Shown here: positions 15,630 to 24,486 of the stretch, one piece after another | Layout of the letters: each line of letters begins with the position of its first letter | Position numbering within the stretch: position 1 is the first letter of the stretch | Source: Thermoflavimicrobium dichotomicum | GTDB lineage: Bacteria; Bacillota; Bacilli; Thermoactinomycetales; Thermoactinomycetaceae | Direction: 5' to 3' | DNA: 64,000 bases | Assembly (NCBI RefSeq): GCF_900114055.1 | Contig: NZ_FORR01000007.1 | Coordinates: 62,001-126,000 of the forward strand | The notes under the pieces: generated by a model | Database searches by the model: none | Told to the model about the DNA's origin: nothing | What the model saw: only the letters and a program-made list of their open reading frames with translations | Made by a program: the position numbers and the translations under genes

Positions 15630-17324
15630 CTATAAGCTTTTTTTGACTTCTTCAGCCAAACATAACATTTCTTCGGCATGGGTGTGTGTCGTCGGTGTTA
15701 ATTCTGCACCACCCAACATGCGGGCCAATTCTCTAGTTCGACCTTGTTTATTTAATGATTCCACTTTTGTTCGTGTTTTATATCCATCCGATTCCTTGGA
15801 TATATAAAAATGATGATCAGCCATACACGCTACTTGCGGTAAATGAGTCACACAAAGCACTTGATGATGTTTGGCAACCATCGCAATTTTTTCAGCAATT
15901 GCCTGAGCCGCTCGCCCACTCACACCAGTGTCGATCTCATCAAAAACCAATGTATGAATCTGATCCATATCCGTAAAAATACATTTTAAAGCCAACATGA
16001 TTCGAGAAAGCTCTCCTCCTGAAGCAATCCGAGCCAAAGGACGAAGTGGTTCACCTGGATTAGGGGCAATTTGAAATTCGATTTGATCTTTTCCAGTCAG
16101 CGTAAATAGCGGTACCCGATCTGCAGGCTGATAAAAAGCCACATGAAAAACGGTTGCGCCCATATTCAAGTCTGCCAGTTCTTGCTCGACTCTTTTTTCC
16201 AGCTTGCTTGCTGCTTTTTTTCGCAAAAAGGTCAGCTGATCTGCCAGTTGCAACAATCTCTCTTCCAACTGCTGTTTTCTCTCAGATAATTCTTCTTCAA
16301 TCCAATCACGCTGGGATAATTCTTCCAATTCCCGCTCGACTTTTTGGCAATAACGTAAAATGTCCGAAATGGTTTCTCCGTATTTCCTCTTTAACTGTTT
16401 AATCGTATAGATCCGTTCTTCCACTTCATTCAGACGATCCGGATCAAATTCCAACTCATCACGGTATTTCGCTATTTCATGAACGCCTTCTTCCAGTTGA
16501 TAATAAGCGGACTGCATCATCTCATAAACAGGGGCCAAACGCTCATCCAAATGAAGCACTTCTTCCATATGTGAAAGTGCTTTCCGAATCAAATCCAATC
16601 CTTGATTTTCTCCATACATATAGTAATACGCTTGCGATGCATTGGATAACAGTTTTTCAGCAAAAGCCAACCGGTTTCTTTCTTTCTCCAGTTCAACATC
16701 CTCACCTTCAACCAATTGCGCCGCTCTTATTTCCTCTTTTTGGAACTGAAGCAAGTCTATACGCCTTGCGACCTCCTGCTGATCCAAATTCAAACGGGCC
16801 AATTCTTTTTGCACTTGCTGATATTCATGAAATAGTGTTTGATACTGATGCCGCACTTCCAGTACTTCCTCGCCAGCAAAATGATCCAACCACTCCACAT
16901 GCTCATCCGCATCCAAAAGCGATTGATGTTCATGCTGACCGTGTATGTCTATCAGTTTCTTGCCAATTTGCCGAAGCATGGATAACGTCACAATTCTTCC
17001 ATTGATTCGACATGTACTTTTTCCACTGGCAGCAATTTCGCGGCGAAGGAGTAAGGTCTCCTCCATCTCAAGCCCCCATTCGTTGAGCAAAGACCAAACA
17101 GGATGAGAAGAAGAAATTTCAAACAATGCTTCAATTTCTGCTTTTTCTGCACCATGGCGAACGAGATCCGATGAAGCTCGTCCACCCAAAACCAACCCGA
17201 GAGCATCGATTAAAATCGATTTCCCTGCCCCTGTTTCACCTGTTAACACATGAAAACCATTTGAAAAAGTTAATGAAATCTCTTCGATAATGGCAAATTG
17301 GCGAATCGTCAACTCCCGTAACAT
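15630..17324 (-). CDS. recN: DNA repair protein RecN
   Basis: An SMC-like ATPase of double-strand-break repair, 564 residues. The Walker A motif is TGETGAGKSILIDAL (about 30-44). A long coiled-coil arm occupies roughly 150-380, the signature motif is ARIASGGELSRIMLALK (near 435) and Walker B is VFDEIDTGVSG. Two candidate ATGs lie five bases apart in frame; the second (17324) has better spacing from TAGGGGT. It starts 12 bp after argR, an arrangement conserved through Bacillales. Confidence 0.97.
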   Translation of the reverse strand: MLRELTIRQFAIIEEISLTFSNGFHVLTGETGAGKSILIDALGLVLGGRASSDLVRHGAEKAEIEALFEISSSHPVWSLLNEWGLEMEETLLLRREIAASGKSTCRINGRIVTLSMLRQIGKKLIDIHGQHEHQSLLDADEHVEWLDHFAGEEVLEVRHQYQTLFHEYQQVQKELARLNLDQQEVARRIDLLQFQKEEIRAAQLVEGEDVELEKERNRLAFAEKLLSNASQAYYYMYGENQGLDLIRKALSHMEEVLHLDERLAPVYEMMQSAYYQLEEGVHEIAKYRDELEFDPDRLNEVEERIYTIKQLKRKYGETISDILRYCQKVERELEELSQRDWIEEELSERKQQLEERLLQLADQLTFLRKKAASKLEKRVEQELADLNMGATVFHVAFYQPADRVPLFTLTGKDQIEFQIAPNPGEPLRPLARIASGGELSRIMLALKCIFTDMDQIHTLVFDEIDTGVSGRAAQAIAEKIAMVAKHHQVLCVTHLPQVACMADHHFYISKESDGYKTRTKVESLNKQGRTRELARMLGGAELTPTTHTHAEEMLCLAEEVKKSL

Positions 17325-17336
17325 CAGCATCGACCC

Positions 17337-17798
17337 CTACAGCATATCAATAAACCGTTGAGCTAACTCTTCCGTAATTTCCTTACTGCTGCATACCACC
17401 AAAATCGTATCATCTCCAGCCAATGTTCCTATAATTTCTTCCCAATCCAGATTATCGATCAGGGCAGCTACTGCCTGTGCATTACCAGGTAACGTTTTGA
17501 TAACAATCAGGTTTTCCGCATGATTGAGTCCGACAAACGATTCCTGTAACATCCGTTTTAACTTTTGCGGAGAATTATACCGTCGATCAACCGGTTCTGC
17601 CGGTAAGGAATACTTATAAGTTCCATAATTCGTCGGTACTTTTACTAACTGTAACTCTTTAATATCGCGGGAAACAGTGGCTTGCGTAACGTTGTATCCC
17701 GCCTTTTTCAATTCATCCACCAATTCATCCTGTGTTTCAATATCTTTACTGGCAATAATCTCACGAATCTTGATATGTCGTTGTGCCTTCATGCTCAT
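17337..17798 (-). CDS. argR: Arginine repressor ArgR (AhrC)
   Basis: Hexameric arginine-dependent repressor of arginine synthesis and activator of catabolism. The N-terminal winged helix holds [29 protein letters not shown] (about 22-50). The C-terminal domain contains the arginine-binding [12 protein letters not shown] segment (about 125-136). At 153 residues it is typical. AAAGGAG precedes the first ATG; a second ATG two codons on is possible. Sits between nadK and recN as in B. subtilis. Confidence 0.97.
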   Translation of the reverse strand: MSMKAQRHIKIREIIASKDIETQDELVDELKKAGYNVTQATVSRDIKELQLVKVPTNYGTYKYSLPAEPVDRRYNSPQKLKRMLQESFVGLNHAENLIVIKTLPGNAQAVAALIDNLDWEEIIGTLAGDDTILVVCSSKEITEELAQRFIDML

Positions 17799-17810
17799 TT
17801 TCTCTCCTTT

Positions 17811-18668
17811 CTACTTATTTTCTCCATGCAATTTTTTTCTTACCACTTCAAAAAAAGAACGTTCTTTCCATTTGATTAACTGTGTATAACAGGCAGATCC
17901 TTGGATACGAATCACATCTCCAGACTGCAATGAATATCCGACTTGCCCATCAATGGTTAATCCCATTTCATTGTGCGTTGCATTCACCTGTACTTCCAGT
18001 ATCCCATCTTTAGGCAAAACCATCGGACGTGATGTCAGTGTATGGGGACAGATTGGCGTTAATAATATCGTATGAATACCAGGCCAAACAATTGGACCTC
18101 CACATGAAAGAGAATAAGCCGTCGAGCCAGTGGGTGTCGATACAATGACACCATCTCCCGAGTACGTTCCCAAATAAAGACCATCCATATGAACTCGACA
18201 AGTGATCATTCGACTAAATGAGCCTTTGGCGATCCCAATATCATTAAACGCGATATCTCGCTCAATCACTTTTCCATCTCGTATAAGCTCAGCATCCAAC
18301 ATCAAACGTTTTTCAATGCAATAATCTCCATTTAAAATCCGGTCAACAGCGGTAGACAAGTCGCTGGGCTCTGCCTCTGACAGAAATCCCAAATTCCCAA
18401 CATTAATCCCGAGAATCGGTAAATCATACTTTGCCAGTTGACGGGCAACTCCCAGCAGTGTTCCATCTCCACCCAACACAAACACAACATCCACCTTTTG
18501 TGGAAATTCTTCCAATACAATTCCTGCACGATGATACTTCAGTTGTTCAGCCATTTCTTTTTCCAAATAAAACGGAACATTCTTTTTTTCCAATAGATCA
18601 ATCAATTGGCATGCAACGGAATAAGCGTGGTGTTTACTTAAGTTCATCGTAATGCCAATGGTTTTCAA
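17811..18668 (-). CDS. nadK: NAD kinase
   Basis: Phosphorylates NAD to NADP. The ATP-NAD kinase motif GGDGTLLGVAR is at residues 66-76, and the second conserved region is VSTPTGSTAYSLSCGGPIVWP (about 170-190). The C-terminal beta domain follows, with the usual DGQ at about 245. The NE/D motif reads FNDIGIAKG. Total 285 residues, normal for Bacillales. It starts with TTG after a GGGGTGGGG site. Lies in the run tlyA, membrane protein, nadK, argR, recN. Confidence 0.95.
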   Translation of the reverse strand: MKTIGITMNLSKHHAYSVACQLIDLLEKKNVPFYLEKEMAEQLKYHRAGIVLEEFPQKVDVVFVLGGDGTLLGVARQLAKYDLPILGINVGNLGFLSEAEPSDLSTAVDRILNGDYCIEKRLMLDAELIRDGKVIERDIAFNDIGIAKGSFSRMITCRVHMDGLYLGTYSGDGVIVSTPTGSTAYSLSCGGPIVWPGIHTILLTPICPHTLTSRPMVLPKDGILEVQVNATHNEMGLTIDGQVGYSLQSGDVIRIQGSACYTQLIKWKERSFFEVVRKKLHGENK

Positions 18669-18693
18669 ACAGTCCCCACCCCAATATACTCTG

Positions 18694-19239
18694 TTATCCG
18701 TTTTGATAAAGCAGAAGTGCCAGAATCATCCCTACAATGCTTGCAATCACATAGCCAGAAAGTGCAGATTTTCTCTTTTTCAGTTTCATATCAGGCACAT
18801 CAAGATGAATCAATTTGATACTACCTTTTTCTTTATCGACATACAAGATACCCGATGGTTCAAACAACAGGAAATACGGTAAAAAGTAATCGCGTAAAGC
18901 CGAGCCAGACAAGCGTAGCGGCTTTCGTTCCCGTGCAACCATGACCAAATAGGTTCCCTCTTCATTACGGGCCAGATAATCCACAAACATTCGACTGGAA
19001 TATGCTTCTCCATCCAGATCAATCGCAATTGGAATCTTGATCTTTTCATCAATCACTTCATATCCGTGTTCTTGTAATATCATTGGTACTTTACCTGTAA
19101 ATGAAATGGACTCACTTTTTTCTTTGGATGAAAACAGCCAACCTTTTACGGAAGTTGTTGAAGCAATATTTTTGATCATTAAATAAATGATGACTCCGAT
19201 TAATAGGTAAAGAACCAGGGTATCTCCGACCTGAGACAT
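18694..19239 (-). CDS. Hypothetical two-helix membrane protein
   Basis: A 181-residue protein with one membrane helix at each end (about 7-24 and 160-178) around a soluble domain of about 130 residues. The soluble part contains IPIAIDLDGEAYSSRMFVDYLARNEEGTYLVMVARERKPLRLSGSALR in pieces consistent with an alpha/beta nuclease-like or Holliday-junction-resolvase-like fold, but I would not assign a function. A strong GGAGGGGG site precedes the ATG. Its place between tlyA and nadK suggests co-transcription with these housekeeping genes. Confidence 0.75.
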   Translation of the reverse strand: MSQVGDTLVLYLLIGVIIYLMIKNIASTTSVKGWLFSSKEKSESISFTGKVPMILQEHGYEVIDEKIKIPIAIDLDGEAYSSRMFVDYLARNEEGTYLVMVARERKPLRLSGSALRDYFLPYFLLFEPSGILYVDKEKGSIKLIHLDVPDMKLKKRKSALSGYVIASIVGMILALLLYQNG

Positions 19240-19291
19240 CCTTCCCCCTCCCTTTACCTATTTATTCGCAGTCATACATCATTCCCCTTTT

Positions 19292-20104
19292 TTATTTGAA
19301 ACAAGCATGGGCTTCTTTTACTATTTTCTCTATTTCCTGTGTCCAATCGAGCATGCGGGGAGCTCGGTACACCATATGACTTAAAAACTCGATATTGCCT
19401 TCTCCACCTTGAATCGGTGATGGAGCGATTCCCTGAACATCAAAACCCTGTTCATAAGCCAAGGCGACAAAACGCTTCAAAACTTGGCGGTGGACTGCTG
19501 GATCTTTCACAATTCCTTTTTTGCCTACTTGTTCTTTTCCCGCTTCGAATTGAGGTTTCACCAGGGCAACTACCTGGCCTTCAGGCAAGAGAAGCTCTTT
19601 GAGAGGCGGTAAAATATGGGCCAGGGAAATGAAAGAAACATCAATCGTTGCAAAATCGGGTCTGGCTTCCTTTAAATCCTCCGGTTTTATATACCGAAAA
19701 TTGGTTCGTTCCATGACAATGACCCGAGGGTCTTGGCGTAATTTCCAGGCCAACTGTCCGTACCCCACATCAATGGCATACACCAACTGCACTCCATGCT
19801 GTAAAGCACAATCTGTAAATCCACCGGTCGATGCCCCGATATCTAACATTACCTTATCACGTACATCGATCGCAAAAAGCCGGAGTGCCTCTTCCAGCTT
19901 CAATCCGCCCCGGCTGACATAAGGATGGAGCTGGCCCTTTACTTCAATCTGAGCATCCATGGGAACTTTTGTCCCTGCTTTATCGATCCTTTGTCGATTG
20001 ACAAAAACAAGGCCAGCCATAATAGAACGCCGGGCTTGTTCCCGGCTTGAAAAGTATCCCTTTTTAACCAATAGTACATCCAATCTTTCTTTCTCCACGG
20101 TCAT
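19292..20104 (-). CDS. TlyA-family rRNA methyltransferase
   Basis: A 270-residue protein with an N-terminal S4 RNA-binding domain (ERLDVLLVKKGYFSSREQARRSIMAGLVFVN) and a C-terminal FtsJ-like methyltransferase domain. The S-adenosylmethionine site is VMLDIGASTGGFTDCALQHG (about 83-102), with KPQFEAGKEQVGKKGIV later. TlyA enzymes 2'-O-methylate rRNA; the B. subtilis counterpart is YqxC. The ribosome site is weak (AGAAAGTGG). It follows dxs by 14 bp, the conserved Bacillales order. Confidence 0.93.
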   Translation of the reverse strand: MTVEKERLDVLLVKKGYFSSREQARRSIMAGLVFVNRQRIDKAGTKVPMDAQIEVKGQLHPYVSRGGLKLEEALRLFAIDVRDKVMLDIGASTGGFTDCALQHGVQLVYAIDVGYGQLAWKLRQDPRVIVMERTNFRYIKPEDLKEARPDFATIDVSFISLAHILPPLKELLLPEGQVVALVKPQFEAGKEQVGKKGIVKDPAVHRQVLKRFVALAYEQGFDVQGIAPSPIQGGEGNIEFLSHMVYRAPRMLDWTQEIEKIVKEAHACFK

Positions 20105-20118
20105 CCACTTTCTAGCGA

Positions 20119-22008
20119 TTATACTTCTACTTCTTGGCGAAAAAAGGTGGTAGCCACAGTATTGGCAATCTGCTCAGGTGTTAACCCCACTTCACGTCTT
20201 TGGTCTTCAATCGAGCCATGTTCGACAAAATAATCAGGGACTCCCAACAATTTTACCCTTAGATCTGTAATGCCTTTTCCTGCAAAAAACTCCAGAACAG
20301 CACTACCAAATCCACCCATCATACTTCCTTCTTCAATCGTGACAATCGGAAGTTTTTCTTTACTTAATGCCAGTAACATTTCCTCATCCAACGGCTTCGC
20401 GAAACGGGCATTAATCACCCTTGCATCAATGTTTTGCTGTGCCAGCTTTTCTGCCGCTTTCAATGCTGGATACACCATGGATCCAAAGGCCAGTAAGACA
20501 ATATCTTTCCCTTGACGAACGACTTCCGATTTTCCGATAGGAATTAATTTGAAGTCAGCATCCATTTCTACACCGATTCCAGCACTCTTTGAATAGCGAA
20601 CAGCAATGGGGCCATCATCATATTGAATGGCAGTATATAGCATATGTTGAAGCTCATTTTCATCTTTGGGCATCATGACGACCATATTGGGTTGTGCACG
20701 CATAAATCCGATATCAAATACCCCTTGATGCGTCTCGCCATCCTCACCGACAAATCCGGCCCGGTCTACTGCAAAAACTACATTTAAATTCTGTCGACAT
20801 ACATCATGAACCAACTGGTCATAGCCGCGTTGCAGGAAAGTGGAATAGATCGCTAACACCGGTTTCATTCCCTGCGTAGCCAAACCGGCTGCAAAAGTAG
20901 TCGCATGCTGTTCAGCAATGCCGACATCAAAACAGCGATCCGGAAACTTCTCCTGAAACTTCTCCAGCTTGGAACCCGTAATCATCGCTGGAGTGATGGC
21001 CACAATCCGTGGATCCTTTTCAGCCAGTTTTACCAATGTCTGTCCAAAAACGGCTGGATAAGCAGGTGCACCGCCAGCTTTCTTCTTAAAGGCACCTGAT
21101 TCAATCTTGTAAGTTCCTACTCCATGATATCCAACTGAATCATCTTCTGCCGGCTTGTATCCTTGTCCCTTTTTGGTAACGACATGCACCAGGACAGGTC
21201 CTTTAATGCGTTCTGCCTGACGTAAGGATTTTAACAACTCTTCGATATTATGACCATCAAAAGGACCTAAATAGGTAAAGCCCAAAGTTTCAAAGAAAAT
21301 GCCTGATACCAGCAGAAACTTGATGCTGTCTTTTACCCGCTCCAATGTTTTGGCAAAAGGTTCGCCAACTGCTGGGATCTTTTTCAGAAATTGCTCCACT
21401 TCTTCTTTCATCTTATGGTAATGCCGATGCGTACGAAGCCTTCCCAAATACTGATGCAGGGCACCAACGTTCGGGCTAATGGACATCTCATTATCATTTA
21501 AAATAACCATCAAATCTTTTTTCTCTTCACCAATATGATTGAGCGCTTCCAAAGCCATGCCACCTGTTAAGGCTCCATCACCAATAATCGCAATGACTTT
21601 GTAATCCTCGCCTTTCAAGTCACGTGCTGCAGCCATCCCCATCGCACCAGAGAGAGAGGTACTGCTATGTCCCGTCTCCCAACAGTCATGGGGACTTTCG
21701 CTTCGCTTTGGAAAACCGCATAACCCTTGATATTGCCGAAGAGTCGAGAATAGATGGCGACGTCCGGTCAAAATTTTATGCACATATGCCTGGTGACCGA
21801 CATCCCATAACATTTTATCTCTTGGACTGTCAAATAAGTAATGAAGGGCAATGGTCAGCTCAACCACACCCAGGTTTGATGCCAAGTGTCCACCTGTAAC
21901 AGAAAGACTCTCGATCAAAAAAGTACGAATTTCTTCCGCCAACTTGGGAAGATCTTCGATCGGTAACTTCTTTAAATCCTCTGGAGAATTAATCTGCTCG
22001 AGGAGCAC
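20119..22008 (-). CDS. dxs: 1-deoxy-D-xylulose-5-phosphate synthase
   Basis: First enzyme of the MEP isoprenoid pathway, joining pyruvate and glyceraldehyde 3-phosphate with thiamine diphosphate. The cofactor motif [18 protein letters not shown] (about 150-167), the histidine-bearing [15 protein letters not shown] near residue 44 and a transketolase core ([15 protein letters not shown]) are all present. Total 629 residues. The likely start is the GTG at 22008, eight bases after GAGG; a TTG at 22011 lies too close. It overlaps the end of oapA by about 20 bp. With ispA on the far side of the OLE RNA it supplies isoprenoid precursors. Confidence 0.96.
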   Translation of the reverse strand: MLLEQINSPEDLKKLPIEDLPKLAEEIRTFLIESLSVTGGHLASNLGVVELTIALHYLFDSPRDKMLWDVGHQAYVHKILTGRRHLFSTLRQYQGLCGFPKRSESPHDCWETGHSSTSLSGAMGMAAARDLKGEDYKVIAIIGDGALTGGMALEALNHIGEEKKDLMVILNDNEMSISPNVGALHQYLGRLRTHRHYHKMKEEVEQFLKKIPAVGEPFAKTLERVKDSIKFLLVSGIFFETLGFTYLGPFDGHNIEELLKSLRQAERIKGPVLVHVVTKKGQGYKPAEDDSVGYHGVGTYKIESGAFKKKAGGAPAYPAVFGQTLVKLAEKDPRIVAITPAMITGSKLEKFQEKFPDRCFDVGIAEQHATTFAAGLATQGMKPVLAIYSTFLQRGYDQLVHDVCRQNLNVVFAVDRAGFVGEDGETHQGVFDIGFMRAQPNMVVMMPKDENELQHMLYTAIQYDDGPIAVRYSKSAGIGVEMDADFKLIPIGKSEVVRQGKDIVLLAFGSMVYPALKAAEKLAQQNIDARVINARFAKPLDEEMLLALSKEKLPIVTIEEGSMMGGFGSAVLEFFAGKGITDLRVKLLGVPDYFVEHGSIEDQRREVGLTPEQIANTVATTFFRQEVEV

Positions 22009-22606
22009 CAAGACCGCCTCGCTTTCTTTTTCTTTTCTTTTTCACTATAAATAATTGCAGATTCAACTTTTGATTTACATAGTAAAAAAATTTGCCTACC
22101 CGGAATATAATGTGATTGGCATAATGAATGGAAATCGTTTTCCCTAATGCTTTTCCTCCTACTGTCAGTGCGGAGATCAGCGAAACCAATAAGGTATTAA
22201 CTAACCATTGATTCTTATCTAGCTGTGGATAAGATGCAATCAAGGAAGACACCACTGCCAGGGCAGCTGCTCCACTAATAACCCCACTGATATCTCCGAT
22301 GACATCGTTACAAAAATTCGCAAATTGATCGGCCCGGCGAATAATTCCAATGGCTTCTTTCGCACCGGCTACTTTTTGTGCTGCCATCGAATGAAAAGGC
22401 TGTTCGGTTGCCGCAGCCGCAGCGATTCCCAACATATCAAAACCAATACCGATCCCGACAATGCCAAACAAGACAACAAAACCACCTATCCAAGACAATC
22501 CACTCAAGATGGACGAAGAAGTGAAAGAAAGAATCATGGCCAGGATCGCAGAAATAATGCCGACAGTCACTGCCCATCTTAGTGGCTTGTGGAAGAATCC
22601 CCCCAT
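21989..22606 (-). CDS. oapA: OLE-associated membrane protein OapA
   Basis: A 205-residue membrane protein with about four helices (12-34, 36-58, 106-126, 136-156). It has a DVIGD pair of acidic residues at 101-105 and a very basic C-terminus ([10 protein letters not shown], about 189-198) suited to binding RNA. Size, topology and location between the OLE RNA and dxs match OapA, the protein that binds OLE RNA and brings it to the membrane. It has a distant DUF21/CorB-like flavour. AAAGGAG lies ten bases before the ATG. Identification rests on context and recalled family features, not on a search. Confidence 0.85.
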   Translation of the reverse strand: MGGFFHKPLRWAVTVGIISAILAMILSFTSSSILSGLSWIGGFVVLFGIVGIGIGFDMLGIAAAAATEQPFHSMAAQKVAGAKEAIGIIRRADQFANFCNDVIGDISGVISGAAALAVVSSLIASYPQLDKNQWLVNTLLVSLISALTVGGKALGKTISIHYANHIIFRVGKFFYYVNQKLNLQLFIVKKKRKRKRGGLGAPRAD

Positions 22607-22640
22607 ATGTATCTTTCTCCTTTAGTTCGAGCACTCATCA

Positions 22641-22666
22641 GAAAAATGCCGGTCATGATTGACCGG
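22641..22666 (-). terminator. Hairpin and T-run ending the OLE RNA
   Basis: CCGGTCA-atca-TGACCGG is followed on the minus strand by CATTTTTC, 35 bp before the oapA start. It may terminate the RNA or give partial read-through into oapA-dxs-tlyA. Confidence 0.7.
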
Positions 22667-23292
22667 TGTGCTGTTTCTGCTATTATGTATTTTTCCATGA
22701 CAAATCTTAAGTATTAGCCGAGTGGTAACTATCCAGGTAAATTTTACGGCTTAGGTCCAGTAGGATTTCCCAAAGAGGTATCCTGATCGTTGCCAATCAG
22801 GCGGTTTCCCTTTATAACCTCTCTCAGCGCTGTCGCCAAACGCTGGACTGGATTACCACTTAGTCCGTACTTTAATCCCCAGATAGCCTTGCCACTTGCA
22901 AACAGTCTAGGAGTTTTCCTCAACAACCTGCGTCATCCCCCTAGCCTCTTTTGCAGTAGAACTTTCAATTCACTCGTTAACCAAGTGAATATCCCCATCC
23001 TACCACTCAAGGCAGGCTACGCTGCATCCAAGTCATTCCCCGAATGCAGGTTCATCCCCTAAGCCATCGCCAGATGCACGATCTCATCCAGCCACGCACT
23101 TAGGCCTCCGCGGAAAGAGGGTCAACGCCCACATGCCTTTGTGGATCGCCCTCAATCCTTAACTTCCAGCATCAACCCACGGCTGGGCTCCGCAAGCCAA
23201 CACCAGAAACTTCATCGATACGCCCTTTAGCGGATTTTTAGGCCCGCCTTCAGGGGTGACCGGTTGACTAGAATACTGCACCACTCGAATAG
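22645..23292 (-). ncRNA. ole: OLE RNA (ornate large extremophilic RNA)
   Basis: About 650 bases between ispA and oapA contain no usable frame yet have own promoter and terminator, higher GC than the surrounding spacers and dense hairpins. Examples are CCTGAT/ATCAGG at 22782-22801 and ATTCACT/AGTGAAT at 22968-22990. GAGGG...CCCTC encloses a nested GTGG-type stem near 23120-23160. Length (about 600 nt), strand, and the gene order ispA-RNA-membrane protein-dxs are those of OLE RNA. The known RNA forms a membrane complex with OapA and is linked to cold, alcohol and magnesium stress. Ends are estimated from the promoter and the hairpin at 22641. Confidence 0.88.
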
Positions 23293-23299
23293 TAACTTT

Positions 23300-23327
23300 A
23301 TTATAGCACAATTACTGTATATTCTCA
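23300..23327 (-). promoter_or_regulatory. Promoter of the OLE RNA
   Basis: On the minus strand a perfect TATAAT (23305-23300) lies 8 bases before the estimated RNA start. The best -35 candidate, TGAGAA at 23327-23322, is weak. It sits just past the ispA stop, so the RNA need not depend on ispA transcription. Confidence 0.6.
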
Positions 23328-23337
23328 TACAGCTAAC

Positions 23338-24228
23338 TTACCAATCTCTAGATAATAGATAATCTGCTATTTCCAGTAATCTTGCGGGTCGAATCTCATC
23401 ATGTTCCCTTATTTTTCCTTTGGCCTCTTCAATACAGACAGACAACTTTCGCTTGGCTTCATCAAGTCCGAGTAAAGCAGGGTAGGTCGCCTTGTTTTTC
23501 TCTTGGTCACTCCCTACTGGCTTACCCAGTTTTTCTTGATCTCCGATTACATCCAAAATATCATCTTGAATTTGAAATGCAAGACCTAACCCATAGGCAA
23601 ATTCTGTTAATGCTTGCAAGGTTCGTTGGCTTGCGCCAGCTATATGCGCTCCCGTTCTCACTGAAAATGCAATCAAATCTCCTGTTTTCAAGCGGTGAAT
23701 CTGTTCCAGTTGAGCCAGGGAAATTTTTTTGTTTTCACTTTGTAAATCGTAGATTTGTCCAGCAATCATTCCTCTGGATCCAGCACATCTCGCCCCCTCT
23801 TCAATAATGGTCAGTGCCACATCCAAGGGAAGATGAGCATTTTTCGCTCCAGCCGCCATTAAACCAAACGCTTCCGTTAACAGCGCATCACCGGCTAAAA
23901 TAGCGGTACTCTCGCCAAATTTTTTATGATTGGTCAATTGTCCCCGACGGTAGTCATCATTATCCATACTCGGTAAATCATCATGAATCAATGAGTAGGT
24001 ATGAATCATCTCAATGGCACAGGCAAATGGAAGAGCTTTTTCTTCATCTCCATTCAATGCTTCTACAGTTGCCAATACCAGAACCGGACGAATGCGCTTT
24101 CCTCCTGCCAATAAAGAGTATTTCATTGATTCTTTCAAAACAGGCGGAACTCCCTCCAGCTGATCCATCGTTTCCGCCAAAGCTTGATTGATGAATTCCG
24201 CTTTCTCTTTGATATAATCCAATATCAT
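23338..24228 (-). CDS. ispA: Polyprenyl (farnesyl) diphosphate synthase IspA
   Basis: Short-chain trans-prenyltransferase of 296 residues making farnesyl diphosphate from IPP and DMAPP. The first aspartate-rich motif is IHDDLPSMDNDD (about 86-97), the second is FQIQDDILDVIGD (near 215), and GGKRIRP lies near 45. It is cytoplasmic. A GTG at 24234 opens the longest frame, but the ATG at 24228 lies nine bases after GGAG and is preferred. It follows xseB directly. Confidence 0.95.
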   Translation of the reverse strand: MILDYIKEKAEFINQALAETMDQLEGVPPVLKESMKYSLLAGGKRIRPVLVLATVEALNGDEEKALPFACAIEMIHTYSLIHDDLPSMDNDDYRRGQLTNHKKFGESTAILAGDALLTEAFGLMAAGAKNAHLPLDVALTIIEEGARCAGSRGMIAGQIYDLQSENKKISLAQLEQIHRLKTGDLIAFSVRTGAHIAGASQRTLQALTEFAYGLGLAFQIQDDILDVIGDQEKLGKPVGSDQEKNKATYPALLGLDEAKRKLSVCIEEAKGKIREHDEIRPARLLEIADYLLSRDW

Positions 24229-24234
24229 CAACAC

Positions 24235-24486
24235 TTACTCCAGTTCCTCCTCTGATAAAAATGGTTTCTTGATCCACTCCCCATTTTCCTGAACGAGCAT
24301 CTCGATTTGCTGTTCGGCCCATTCCAATTTTTTATTGCAAACATGGGCCAATTTCATCCCCTCATCAAATAAACGAATCGCTTCTTCCAAAGGAGCTTCT
24401 CCTTTTTCGAGCAAACGAACCACTTCTTCCAGTCTCTCCATCGCTTTTTCAAACGGAAGGGATTCCATTTGTTCCAAATCACTCAT
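24235..24486 (-). CDS. xseB: Exodeoxyribonuclease VII small subunit
   Basis: An 83-residue, two-helix protein with the XseB signature LPFEKAMERLEEVVRLLEKGE and PLEEAIRLFDEGMKLA. Several copies pack on one XseA to form the nuclease that degrades single-stranded DNA. Its start overlaps the xseA stop by eight bases, giving translational coupling. Confidence 0.96.
   Translation of the reverse strand: MSDLEQMESLPFEKAMERLEEVVRLLEKGEAPLEEAIRLFDEGMKLAHVCNKKLEWAEQQIEMLVQENGEWIKKPFLSEEELE

Noticed and set aside
22744-23062. Small open frames inside the OLE interval
   Set aside because: They lack ribosome sites and the interval is explained by a structured RNA.
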